Under the pieces are notes generated by a model. That model had not been told where the DNA came from. It saw only the letters and a program-made list of their open reading frames with translations, and did no database searches. From Ashinkailepas kermadecensis (lineage: Eukaryota; Arthropoda; Thecostraca; Neolepadidae): a DNA stretch of 64,000 bases. Below are positions 54,724 through 64,000 of this stretch, piece by piece (position 1 is the stretch's first letter; each line of letters starts with the position of its first letter). The DNA is taken from the NCBI GenBank assembly GCA_034440615.1, contig JAOTOM010004344.1, positions 204,854 through 268,853 of the forward strand, written 5' to 3'. Position numbers and translations under genes: made by a program.

Positions 54724-55505
54724 GACATGAGTGACGAGAGATAATTTATTCCATAGGTATTTTTGTGACTGTATGAGCGTCCTTTCTTTCATGTGCAAAG
54801 AGAAACTGTGCCTCCGGGCCCCCTTGGATGCGCCTCTGTCCTCCAGTATCGACAAGCTCATCATGCCGACACCTGATTGCTACCTCATGCAAATTGTTTG
54901 TGCCAAAGCGGAAGTTCTTCAGGCATACAACAAAGAAAATATGATTGATGGCATTTGATCCACCTGAAAAGAAACAAGGAAAATGTCCAGAAGATACTTA
55001 AATCCTCATGTTCAGAAATGTAAAAGCAATTCATTCTGTCATTTAATGTATCAACTGGCGGATCCAGCCGACTTTCAAATGTGGGGCGAAACCGGCAGAA
55101 CGGTCGTTCTCTGGCAAGCTTTGACAAGTTGCCAAATCCTGGCGGGTGTATTAGAGAGACAATTGTTGAGCAGGGGTGGGAGGTGCTCCGCGGTCTTGAG
55201 GCAGTTGGCTTGTTCCGGCGTGTGTAGACGGAGCCGCAGAAGACGAAGAAAGCGTATAGTGCTGATAACTTCCGTTCATTCCACGCTCCCCTGTCCTTGA
55301 AAGAATGGCGGTGTTAGTCTGGACCCCGCGTTTAATTTTATATCGATTCGCACAATCAGGAACACCCAACTGCGAAACCCGGTTCTTACTTCGTCGGCGC
55401 AGCGGTCCGTCCCCAACCAAATCAGGTCTTGTGGAGGATCGGTCGCCGGATTGTGTTCGGCGGCAGTGTCGGTAGCGAGTCGGCGTCTGATGGCAGTGTG
55501 CCATG
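54724..55505. other. No recognised gene
   Basis: A GC-richer stretch (55.1-55.5 kb) gives overlapping frames on both strands without recognisable domain. 'ctggcggatccag' near 55055 resembles the MITE end at 25.2 kb. Confidence 0.35.
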
Positions 55506-55526
55506 TCGAGAGTCCTCCGCGGGGGT

Positions 55527-55540
55527 ATTTATACTAGAGC
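55527..55540 (-). promoter_or_regulatory. Possible TATA promoter
   Basis: The minus strand reads GTATAAATACCCCCGC here. Downstream on that strand is a G/C-rich leader, and upstream lies a 115-bp tandem repeat. It could be the promoter of another LTR or of a host gene; nothing downstream identifies it. Confidence 0.35.
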
Positions 55541-55607
55541 AGCCACTGGACTTCGTCCTCAGATCTAGTACAGATATTAGTGTGACCTTGTAACGAACAT
55601 GTGTGAT

Positions 55608-55900
55608 TGACGTTCTGTGTACCGGTTGTTGCCGTACTGCGAGCGTCGGTTTATGAGATCAATGAGACCGGGACGTGCGTGGTTTGATGAGCTGTCATGG
55701 TCTGGTATCTGAAATGTTTTCCGATGGTCTGTGTGCGGGGTGTCGCCGAATTGCAAAGGTTTTCTTCATAAGCTCAAGGAGACCGAGGCGTGCGTGATTT
55801 GACGAGTTGTCAGAGTCGGGCATCTGGAGTGCATGCCGATGTTTTATGCGCGGGGTGTGGTCATATTGCAAAAGTTTGATTATAGGATCAATGAGGCCGG
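55608..55900. repeat. ~115-bp tandem repeat, 2.5 units
   Basis: 'tctgtgtgcggggtgtcgcc' (55728) matches 'tttatgcgcggggtgtggtc' (about 55843) and 'ttctgtgtaccggttgttgc' (about 55613); units share 'gatcaatgagaccg' and 'cgtgcgtggtttgatgag'. Moderately diverged. Confidence 0.8.
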
Positions 55901-57064
55901 CTGTCAGTCTGGCGCCTGGCTGGCGCCGCTCGGCTGACAAGTTAAGACCTTTCAGAGGAATAATTGGTGCGTGCTGATGAGCACGCGCTGTTTATAGGTA
56001 TAAAATATTTCCCTTCCGTTGAGAGAGCAAGACATGCTTGCTGTATTTATTGAGGATCCATATCTCGACCCAAATGAAAGACCAAATTGCGTTCTTCCCC
56101 CCCCTCCCCTCACCCATTTTCACGGCAAGGAGGGTCGTGACCATATTGCCTCCTCCTCTGGAACCGCGAGTGGGTGTTTTATTTACTCTCATCATTCGGT
56201 GTTCTTGTGACAGTGGACGACACAGCTAAATTATCTTGGTCTATGATCATCGAAGTGCGTATTCATATTTTTCTGGCATACAATTTGTACAATACAATCA
56301 TAAATGTGATTATTATTTAATGATTGCTAGAAGATAGGCCGCGTGTAGGTGTCAACCATTTTCCCCTCGGACTTGAAAATCGTTCCTGCGCTCCTGAGGT
56401 TGCACCTAACCTAGAAGCTGAAGGTGGTGACAACCTTGGTATGAATATGTATAGGGCAAAGTACTGAAAGTGCCCATCTCCATCAGAATGACCCCTGTAT
56501 TTTTATTATATATAATCTTAGATTGAATACTGAGGTTCACTAATAATAGTTTCGAGTCACTTACAATGGTACCATACCACAATATTTCTACCATTACATT
56601 AACGTTTGAGTGTCAGTTTACCTAATGTTGAGCCGGCCTAAAAAGCAAGCAGGTGTACTGCACTATATACTATCTGGTAACATTTATAACCAATGGAAAA
56701 AAATGTTGAATACCAATGTTAATATTCAAAGAATGTAGAATAGGCTGCTGGTGCATGTAGTGTCGTTTTTTTCTGTTGACAATGCATTGACAAATTGATC
56801 TTTCCTGACAAAATGTCAGCATGTTGTTCGATCTGCATTACATCACTACCTCACACTATTACATATAACCATTGGAGCATCGAAACGGCAGGCTAGGTCA
56901 TATCATGTGAAATGTGTAACTTTCGCGGCAAGTTTTGACGTCCTGCTGTTCTTTTTGACAGCATGCGTCTAACGGAGAATCATCTTTAAATCACTGAGGT
57001 TGCGAACACTGGTTTCGCTGTCTATGTCCACGAGAGGTTTGAAGTGATGTGGGTTATGTTGCAG
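55901..57064. other. No gene seen
   Basis: AT-rich, presumably intron or intergenic sequence of the acetyltransferase gene. No earlier exon could be recognised. Confidence 0.4.
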
Positions 57065-57214
57065 TCCGTCGAGCCGACTATGTCTTGGCGAGGTGCTGAA
57101 CCAGATGGGTGCCGCCTCGGCACGTGCCCAAGGCCTCTCCCAGGTCATTACGACCATGGAGAAGCTACGCACCTCCGACAACCACATCGTCTACACCATC
57201 ACTCACAAAGACAG
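57065..57214 (+). CDS. Alpha-tubulin N-acetyltransferase (ATAT1/MEC-17) internal exon
   Basis: Between a possible acceptor (ttatgttgcag, ending 57064) and a good donor (acag/gtgggt at 57214/57215), one frame encodes LGEVLNQMGAASARAQGLSQ, then VITTMEKLRTSDNHIVYTIT. This is the conserved N-terminal segment of the Gcn5-related ATAT1 domain (pattern: I-x-x-x-G-x-x-S-A-x-A-Q-x-L, then T-x-x-x-L-x-x-S-D-x-x-x-Y), which precedes the acetyl-CoA site. The enzyme acetylates Lys40 of alpha-tubulin in the microtubule lumen. The acceptor is weak, and the frame stays open about 17 bases further left, so the exon start is uncertain. Later exons (acetyl-CoA loop, catalytic Asp) are not seen to the end of the window, so the next intron either exceeds 6 kb or this is an isolated remnant. 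Confidence 0.72.
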
Positions 57215-57349
57215 GTGGGTCACTATATTGCGTAATTTACGACAGGTCAACATTCGTTTGTGCAGGAAGTAAAACCATGGCCCTGCATCATTTGAATATT
57301 TGCATATTTTTCCTGTCAGAATGATCTCGTCTGAATCCTGCGTATAACT

Positions 57350-58147
57350 TTTATCATGTCTCGGGGAGGTCATTTTATACCCCCCTCTAATTTCCAAACT
57401 AAGCATTGCACTAAAATACAAGTTGTCATCGGAAAGCGCTCGACGAGTAGGTCCCGAAACCACCCCAGAAATGCTATCCACCCAGAAGTGCCGTTACTAG
57501 GGCCTATGGGATCACGAATGAAATGCTTTTGGCTCTGGGGAGTTCATTTTGTGGATATTGTAAAAACAAATAATATTTTGAATCAGAAAAGGAACGCGAA
57601 GTCGACCAGGACAACAAAAAACTAGCCCACCCAAAAATCAACATTTCATTTTATAAATTGGAAAAAAAAATGGGTTCAATTTTCTCGAATTTGTATCTTC
57701 TAATGGGTAGAACGGACCGAGAAACGTTGTTTTAGTCACTTTTCCCCTATACAAATTGCTTACTTTAACCAGGATCTTCGATTTTAGTCCTGGTAGGTAA
57801 ATGTGCAAAACTAAAGTTATCAAAAACGATAAATTCAAAAATTCTTCGGGTGCGTTTTGTTGCATCCCTAAAGCTAGTCAAACGATGAAAGTTTAATTTA
57901 AATATCTTTATCCATTAAGGCGTGACGACTGGTTGAAAATTTGTGTGGAGGTGACCTCACATGACCTCGACTAACTCATTGACCGTATATGACCTGATCT
58001 CAAAATTTGCTTGCAACATGCCAAATTGATGTTGGAAAAGGCATGCCACATTTCGCCTCGCTGCTGCGCGCCGTTTTTTTCACTCTCCGCGAAAAAATAC
58101 CTCGGGAGTGTAAAATGCCCCCCTCCCCCCGAGACGGGGCGGGTTAA
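57350..58147. mobile_element. AGGTCA-rich element, copy 3, with TTAA at its right end
   Basis: Right end: 'cccccgagacggggcggg' followed by TTAA (58144-58147). Left end: 'tgtctcggggaggtcatttt', which mirrors 'aaaatgcccccctccccccg' at the right. The opening words 'cccctctaatttccaaacta' and 'catcggaaagcgctcgacga' match the copies at 16.7 and 23.4 kb. 'gtgacctcacatgacctcga' and 'tgacctgatctc' lie near 57950-58000. CCCGC-type termini plus TTAA suggest piggyBac relationship, as for 6247-7253. The left TTAA is not preserved. Confidence 0.65.
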
Positions 58148-58419
58148 TGTCATCTGTTCATTGTCTCATTGCTGTTGTATCATTTGTGGTATGCCACCTT
58201 GGCAGTTTACGAGAGAGGGTACAGAACAATTTTCATTTACTTTCGAAGTGTTACAACAAGTGCAGTTCTGGAAGGATTTTGTTCGTCGGCATTTCCTCCT
58301 AATTATCTGTTGCCGTGCTGCGTGTCAGCTGAGCTGGTAATGGTTCGGGTTCAATTCGGTTGATGTCCTTGGTTCCGAAAATGAATATTACGACAGTGTT
58401 GTTTGTGGTTCGTCTGGAT
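58148..58419. other. Spacer
   Basis: No recognised feature between the MITE and the LINE fragment. Confidence 0.4.
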
Positions 58420-59235
58420 GCAGGTGACAACTGATAAGCCCCCTCTTGCGTTGCGCCGTACACTATTGGGAGCGAGATACGCATGTAAGGTCGCACAGAA
58501 CCGAAAACATCCAGCCTATCAACGGATATTTTCAAGATCACCAACGCCACGTCGGTCATCCCTAATCAGCGTGGCTTTCCGTTTTCTTCGCGCATGGCCT
58601 CGACCTTTCATAAATACGAAACTATACCAAGTTCTGTGGCACGCGCTGTTACTCCGAGCACGCCCCCCCTTGGTAGGTTGTCCCAGTGCAGACTGACCTT
58701 ATTTTCACCTGTTCAAAGAAAGGGAATGTAAACTCTGAAGAATTTCGCATGCTGGCGTTGGAAAAAATACACCCGTACCGCGAGTTCTCTCGCATCTATA
58801 CAGACGACTCCAAGTCCCCATTTGGCATGGGATGCACGTGCGTCGGTCGACGCGTTATTGAATATTTCCGTCTACCGAATCAGGCATTGATTTTTACTGT
58901 TGAACCATTTTGTCCTTTTGCAAAGCCTTTATTATATCCAGGGTGACCAGTCCAGTCCATGTATACGGTCCGAATGGCAACGAGCCTGGAACTCCAAACC
59001 TAGTAAGCTGAAGGTTATACAGCCGGTACTAACGCCCTGCCGATTCAGGATAGTGCATGCCTTCACGACACACAGCTACATGCTGACCGGCGATGACCGA
59101 CCTTTATGCCCACGCTGTTCGGACCCTCTACCGTGTATCATGTTTTAGTAGGTTGTTTACTGTTGGAACCTCTACGACGCCAGATTTTAGGACGGGTAAA
59201 CACTGACACTTGGCGTATGCCACTGAAGAATGGCT
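58420..59235 (+). pseudogene. RNase H-bearing LINE (I/jockey type) C-terminal fragment
   Basis: Pieces in order: PPLALRRTLLGARYACKVAQ and KHPAYQRIF (about 58440-58530), the linker following the RT; FSRIYTDDSKSPFGMGC (about 58780-58835), the first RNase H strand with its Asp; LIFTVEPF with the Glu (about 58890); EWQRAWNSKPSKL, then HAFTTHSYMLTGDDRPLCPRC (about 58970-59115), the zinc-knuckle-like end; then a fourth frame continuing with LLEPLRRQILGR. The parts sit in different frames (shifts near 58690, 58930 and 59115), and the segment around the third RNase H acid appears deleted. A dead copy. Confidence 0.82.
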
Positions 59236-59761
59236 GGGGTCGTGTCGTCTGGGGGGGACATTTTGACCTACCTTCGACAAGCGCGTTTTGGTGTTGTATA
59301 TCGCCACTGCTAAGGATTATTAATTACTGACTACTATAGGAGCATTATAGATTGTCTGTCAACACAGTTATGGGCACAAAATGACCTTGGCAGTCGTCGC
59401 GCCCCGAAACTCCAATTCATCATCATCCTGCAGAGCTTCCGGTGCAATTCAAATTGCCGGGTGCTTGAGCCGTCCGATGAAGGTATGTTGGTTCCGTCTG
59501 ACCGGTTTGGTCGACATCGTCCCGTCGTTCCAGGTCGCTCCCGCTGGTCGCTGTCTCATGCCCCTCCACCCTGACTGACGCCCGCAGTCAACCTCAATAT
59601 TATATTGGGAGGGCTGAAGTACAATATCGTCATGCACACCCTCCTGACGTTTCGGGAGACGTCCTCATCCTCTTGTGCCTTGTTACGCTAGCCTGCAGAG
59701 ATACCAGTTAACTTAATCATCCAATCGCTTAAATGTACGTCTTCACTGGTCTTTCCTTTCA
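59236..59761. other. No gene seen
   Basis: Spacer or LINE 3' UTR; 59355-59590 has an open plus frame with no recognisable domain. Confidence 0.35.
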
Positions 59762-60487
59762 GAATATGCACACTTTACAACGTGCACCGCTTTGCCGGTG
59801 GCACACAGAATGTGTGGTCCGATACACATCCAAGCTCAATAACACGTTACCGCAACACATATTGGATTCATAGCAGCGATATTGCAAAAGTCGGATATCG
59901 TGTTGAAGCAGAGATGCCTTTGAGGCTAGAAACATATTGCATTGTGGCACACAAGTCTGCACAATAACTGGTGTCGGTGTGATTTTACTTATATAGAACT
60001 TGACTGGCTCCTTGGCGAAAACAACACTGACCGAGAATGCGCATGGACGGAAAGAAGTAGGCTGCATTTGATTGTTTTTCAAAGGTATCGCCACAATGTT
60101 AATGTTCAATTAGGTCGTTTCAAGGCAGGTCTAGTGCCCCAGTGGTCCCGTTCTACATTACACACCTAATTTTAAGCATTCGATTTGGTGGGCGGTGCAG
60201 TTCTGCACGCGCCTGTCTTTCCACCAACACCTGCCGCACACCTGGGATCAGCACTCGACATTTACCCCGTCTACATGAGCAGCAAAACTTCCGAATACGA
60301 TGCGTTTAGGAAAACTCGCGAAAATAATTATCTTGTAAACGTGCTTTTGCGTAGCAAAACATGCGAAAAGCTTAACGAAAATTTACACTGCAGTTGGTGG
60401 AAGTTTGCGATAAACGCCAACCATGAACAAATAACGGTACGGCTGCAAGGTTCATACTTCTTGAAGCTATTCCCTGCTAAGTTTTGA
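59762..60487 (+). other. Possible decayed or spliced coding region, unknown
   Basis: A strong acceptor-like 'ggtctttcctttcag' ends at 59761. Three plus frames follow in succession: to 59967 (GGTQNVWSDTHPSS, KVGYRVEAEMPL), 59942-60169 (YIELDWLLGENNTDRE) and 60185-60487 (FRKTRENNYLVNVLLRSK, CSWWKFAINA). Composition is protein-like, but no family is recognised and the frame changes need introns or frameshifts. Confidence 0.25.
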
Positions 60488-61020
60488 GTAAATTTAGTAT
60501 AATTATGAAAGATAAGCATCTTGTTTTTTATTCGAATTGCAAACCTAATGATGAAACACAAAAATCAGACACGTAACAGCTGAAAGCAGACGTCACGTTA
60601 TTAGTGCGTGCCCCAACCGTAAGTTTTACGATGTGGCGGAGTGTTCAACTTGCGGATTTGTGACAGCGTTTGGGTTTTGCTGATTTATCACTTGGATTGT
60701 ATAGTGAACCTGATTTACCCTGTTTATTTGACTATTGCACAGTCTGGAACAGGACCGTCTGGAACAATGCACCATTACTTAGTCTGAAACCTATAATATA
60801 GAACAGTCTGGCCTGGAAACAATAGCCGGTTTTACAGCGGAAATTTGCTCGTGTTTAGTATAGCTGGTATAATAACTTTATAGATTGGTATAAAAGTTAG
60901 CAGCTAGCATAACGCCAAATACGTTTCCTTTTTACGGTCATTTTGTGTTAATTATAGTAAAGTAGTGGTCCGTTATTGGGCGTATGAACTGATATTGTAC
61001 ATAAGAATTAATTTTAATTT
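60488..61020. other. No gene seen
   Basis: Spacer left of the hAT-type element. Confidence 0.4.
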
Positions 61021-61267
61021 CATATAACCAGACTTGTGCTCGACTCAAATTTTTTAATCGGCTCACATTTGACTCATAGATCTTGAGATCCGATTCAACT
61101 CATAATTCACAGCAGGTCAAAATTATTTGATTCGACTCAATTCAGACTCAGAGCTACAGAGATCCGATTCAACTCGCGACTCAAACATAAATTTGAATCA
61201 ATTCAGATCCGACTCAATGGTATCAGACTCATAAGCCATATGATTTTGTGTGCACTGCTCACACACT

Positions 61268-61316
61268 ATTTATATATATATACATATAATATATATATAT
61301 ATATATATAAAATATA

Positions 61317-61369
<53 letters not shown>
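61268..61369. repeat. (TA)n microsatellite
   Basis: (TA)n broken by 'tacatataata' and 'aaaatataatataa'; abuts the foldback element. Confidence 0.97.
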
Positions 61370-61372
<3 letters not shown>

Positions 61373-61555
61373 GTTAGGTGAAAACAAAGTTATAGCAAAA
61401 ATAATTTATTTGACAGACAGTTTGATGTCAACTCATCTTCATCTGTCTAATTAAAGAAGGGAATCAGTATTTATTCACACTAACGAAGATGCTCCAACAT
61501 CGAAACATCTGTTGGATATATTATTTTTGCTATAACTTTGTTTTCACCTCACATT
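61370..61555. mobile_element. Second foldback element with hammerhead-like core
   Basis: Arms 61370-61453 and about 61473-61555 are reverse complements; the outer 36 bp differ at one position (ggtgaaaacaaagttatagc at 61377 versus its complement ending 61548). The right arm has 'ctaacgaagatg', a loop and 'catcgaaac', that is a 4-bp helix GATG/CATC between blocks corresponding to CUGANGA and GAAAC. The first block is mutated (CTAACGA). It resembles the 32.2-kb foldback in design, so probably another Penelope-like terminal-repeat pair, nested in the hAT element. Confidence 0.65.
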
Positions 61556-63320
61556 ATTTATCATTCTTCATGCACTGTAATGGTTGATATATATGATAAA
61601 TATACAGATAAATGAACGTGCATGTGCATAAAGTAATTGACTCAAACAGATTAACGAGATGAATGGTTGTCAATGCATATGCAAAGCAATGAGTGCATAA
61701 TACCTCAATCCACATCAGCATGATGCACACACAACCTGAATCATATACCTGACACACATCACCTAACTGCAACATGGCACCCAGGTTCTGCACTGCAATA
61801 GGTATCTGCACAGAATATGATTGCGTTGGTCTGTTGCCCCCACGAAGTTTGTTTGGTAGCAGGCTTGAAGGTTTCCCTTCACCATTGGTTTACACCCAAT
61901 TTTACCGACTTTCTCTACGCTATCTTGCATATTTTATGGCAATATAGGGTACTTTGACGTATTCTAATTGAAAGACCTATTCTTTAGCTTCATCAAATGG
62001 TATCCTAAATGACCCAGTAATAATCGTCCTGCCCAACAATGTGCCATTTCCGGCAGGCTCACCATCAAGTGCCTCCAAAATAAAGGGCTTGTTCCTGATA
62101 TTGGTAGGCTCCCTCTTCCATCCATTTCACATGTTCAAGTTGTCACCCTCATTCAAGAGCGGAAGAAAGGATAGTCAAGGGGGCGCTAAGTGCTCCATAG
62201 CTTCTTCTCCCCATTGGCAGGAGTGTTTCAGTTGAGTTGCAAGTTTCAGGAGGGCATTCCTAGATCACAATGGTGTTGTACATAAATGTTCAATTATGCA
62301 TGTATCATCAACAATCCATGCAAGATTCACCAAGGAAGAATGCATCATGCCCTGGGTCTAGCTGGCCTGGAAAAACTGTTTTCAACAACTGCTGTATGTC
62401 AATGTAGGTAGGTAGGTAAATGTTTGGAAAAATAGGCTGATCCTAGATTTTGGGGATCCTGAACATTATCCTTTCCAGAAAATTATTTGTTGTTTTTTCA
62501 TCTGGAAGTTGAAGTTCCTAAGTTATTAACTTTTGACAACGAACTGCTGTGATCAAGGAAAAGTGCTCAAAATTCACTGAAATGGGTGCCAGTTGAGTTA
62601 CCATGCATAAGGTTTGAATGAAAATATTCTCCATCCTGGATGTCTACAAAATATTCCTCTCCAAACGCCGGATTACAATGCACAAATCCGACGTTGTCTA
62701 TGTATGAGAATAAAATGTGTCGGAACAAATGCTCACTGGAAAGAATGGGAAAAGATTATAACTCACCTGGTGAGCGAAATACAAATATATTTGCTAGGAA
62801 GCAAATTAAAGTGACCATTGCGTATGATTTGAGAAAAGTTCTGCAACCAAATTTCTACCATATATTTTTTTTTAAACTTCGAAGGACGTAATGCGGGCTT
62901 GAAGGAAAATTTTGATCTACCTTCTTGTAAAGGTAACTTGGGTTTGTTATTTGTCACACAAACCGACGCAATTTATTCAGTGCAGATGCCTGTTCCAAAA
63001 AAAAGTGCATTGTCGTTTCAGTTCCCTATTATTTTTCACAATCACATCCAATTTCTGTGTTGTGTTTCTGGCACTAGAATTGACTCATGCATGATACTGA
63101 TTGTGAATACCAAGCTTAGCATTAATACTTTTTTTTTTAGTTATTGTTATCCGTTTTTGGTAAATAACTTAAGTACACCTCATTCTTTACTCACTGGCAG
63201 CTGATAAGTTGACAATTGTAATGCTAAGCATTAATAATTATACTGTGTTTTTACTCCCTACCTTGTGTCATGGCATACTATTTACAAAGATACATGCTTT
63301 ATATCATTTGTTCATAACTT
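61556..63320. other. Interior of the hAT element
   Basis: No transposase remnants recognised; short frames only. Confidence 0.45.
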
Positions 63321-63529
63321 GCATTTGAGTCGCAAGACTCAAATGACTCATTGTTATTCAAATGATTGACTCGTGATTCAACTCATTTAAAAAAAGAAAG
63401 ATGTGATTCAACTCGCGACTCAAGATGTTTTTGGGAAAGAATCGATTCAACTCACGACTCATCCAAAAACGATTGATTCATGAGTCGATTCTCGATTCAA
63501 CTCGAGTCGAGCACAAGTCTGCATATAAC

Positions 63530-63919
63530 TTTGATTTGTAAATTTCCATTTTTTGGGTTCTAAAAACTGACATGTTCAGTCCGTTCCTCTTCCTCCAGGG
63601 TTGCCACCGTGGTACGATCGTGCCAGCTCTGGTACGCTTTCGACAAATCTGGTACGCATGTAAGATATCAGTTTCCGGCAGAGCGCCTGCTGAAATCAGG
63701 GGCACGCATTTTGTGCATGCCTTTTTCAAATTAATTCAACGACTGTGGATGGTTTGAATCGGCATTTCACGACACATAATTGATTTTAAAAAAAACCTCA
63801 CATTTCTTTCTTTTTTGGTTTATGGTATTCCGTTCAGTAATTGTGGTGTGAAACGAAGGCATTCTCGACAAGAAATTCCATACATCAAAAATGGTCTGGC
63901 AAGTGGTAGCATAACGTAG
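63530..63919. other. No confident gene
   Basis: A frame at 63572-63757 sits after a pyrimidine-rich acceptor-like sequence (ctcttcctccag) but resembles no family and contains repeated 'ctggtacg' words. Confidence 0.3.
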
Positions 63920-64000
63920 CAAGTCGATCAGACGGTATAGCATCGTCGCCAACAGGACTGGAAACCTCTCACGAAGGGAGTGGGTCCAGGTCCTTATTTT
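63920..64000 (-). mobile_element. SINE (family 1-like), cut by the window edge
   Basis: 'acggtatagcatcgtcgcca' followed by 'aacctctcacgaaggg' resembles the body of the SINEs at 26872 and 42900. It is incomplete because the window ends. Confidence 0.45.

Larger units (their letters stand above)
61021..63529. mobile_element. hAT-type non-autonomous transposon, 2493 bp
   Basis: The element spans 61029-63521. It starts CAGACTTGTGCTCGACTC and ends with the exact reverse complement (18-bp terminal inverted repeats). It is flanked by identical 8-bp direct repeats 'catataac' (61021-61028, 63522-63529), the duplication length of the hAT superfamily. Both ends carry arrays of 'gattcaactcgcgactca'-type words (about 61047-61235 and 63325-63510), likely transposase-binding subterminal repeats. 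No transposase frame is present. A foldback element and a (TA)n tract lie inside. Confidence 0.88.

Noticed and set aside
63572..63757. Possible exon after a pyrimidine-rich acceptor
   Set aside because: The frame contains repeated 'ctggtacg' words and resembles no protein; the donor would leave only about 60 bp.

Overview
This is a window of animal nuclear DNA, not bacterial DNA. It has long (TA)n and (TATG)n microsatellites, many minisatellites, tRNA-derived SINEs with target-site duplications, several classes of retroelement and DNA transposon, isolated splice-flanked exons, and no operon-like gene packing. The R2-type retroelement family, the alpha-tubulin acetyltransferase exon, a few TTAGG telomere-like words and the SINE structure suggest an invertebrate, perhaps a marine arthropod such as a crustacean. 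That species guess is inference only.

Layout. 1-40 kb: gene-poor DNA built from minisatellites (unit lengths 52, 51, 102, 30, 75, 16, 42 and 40 bp), a piggyBac-like MITE with TTAA duplications, several AGGTCA-rich non-autonomous elements, LINE 3' fragments, an inverted pair of ~890-bp repeats, a foldback element with a hammerhead-like core, and two SINEs of one family. 40-44 kb and 50.2-52.7 kb: AT-rich repeat DNA with LINE tails and a SINE nested in a LINE. 44-50.15 kb: a sharply GC-rich insertion on the minus strand. 52.7-54.7 kb: the 3' end of a Ty3/Gypsy element with its LTR. 57.1 kb: an exon of an alpha-tubulin N-acetyltransferase (ATAT1/MEC-17) gene. 58.4-59.2 kb: the end of an RNase H-bearing LINE. 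61.0-63.5 kb: a 2.5-kb hAT-type element with a perfect 8-bp duplication, which contains a second hammerhead-like foldback.

The highlight is 44.06-50.15 kb. A non-LTR retrotransposon with two PHD fingers, a reverse transcriptase, a CCHC knuckle and a C-terminal PD-(D/E)XK endonuclease runs in frame, through a Gly/Ser/Asp-rich repeat linker, into ubiquitin-specific protease sequence. That sequence is first a truncated USP2/USP21-type Cys box, then a near-complete USP38/USP35-type module with its Cys, His and Asp catalytic positions, zinc-binding cysteines and C-terminal tail. The 1553-codon frame has no stop. The only clear lesion is one frameshift near the start of the RT domain. It is either a retrotransposon that captured deubiquitinase cDNAs, a chimeric retrogene made by template jumping, or a host gene with a retroelement fused to its 5' end. 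Ulp1 and OTU cysteine proteases are known in some non-LTR clades; I know of no USP-type case.

Only the tubulin acetyltransferase exon can be tied to a host gene with confidence. Two other candidate exons (31.3 and 41.1 kb) rest on splice signals and open frame alone.
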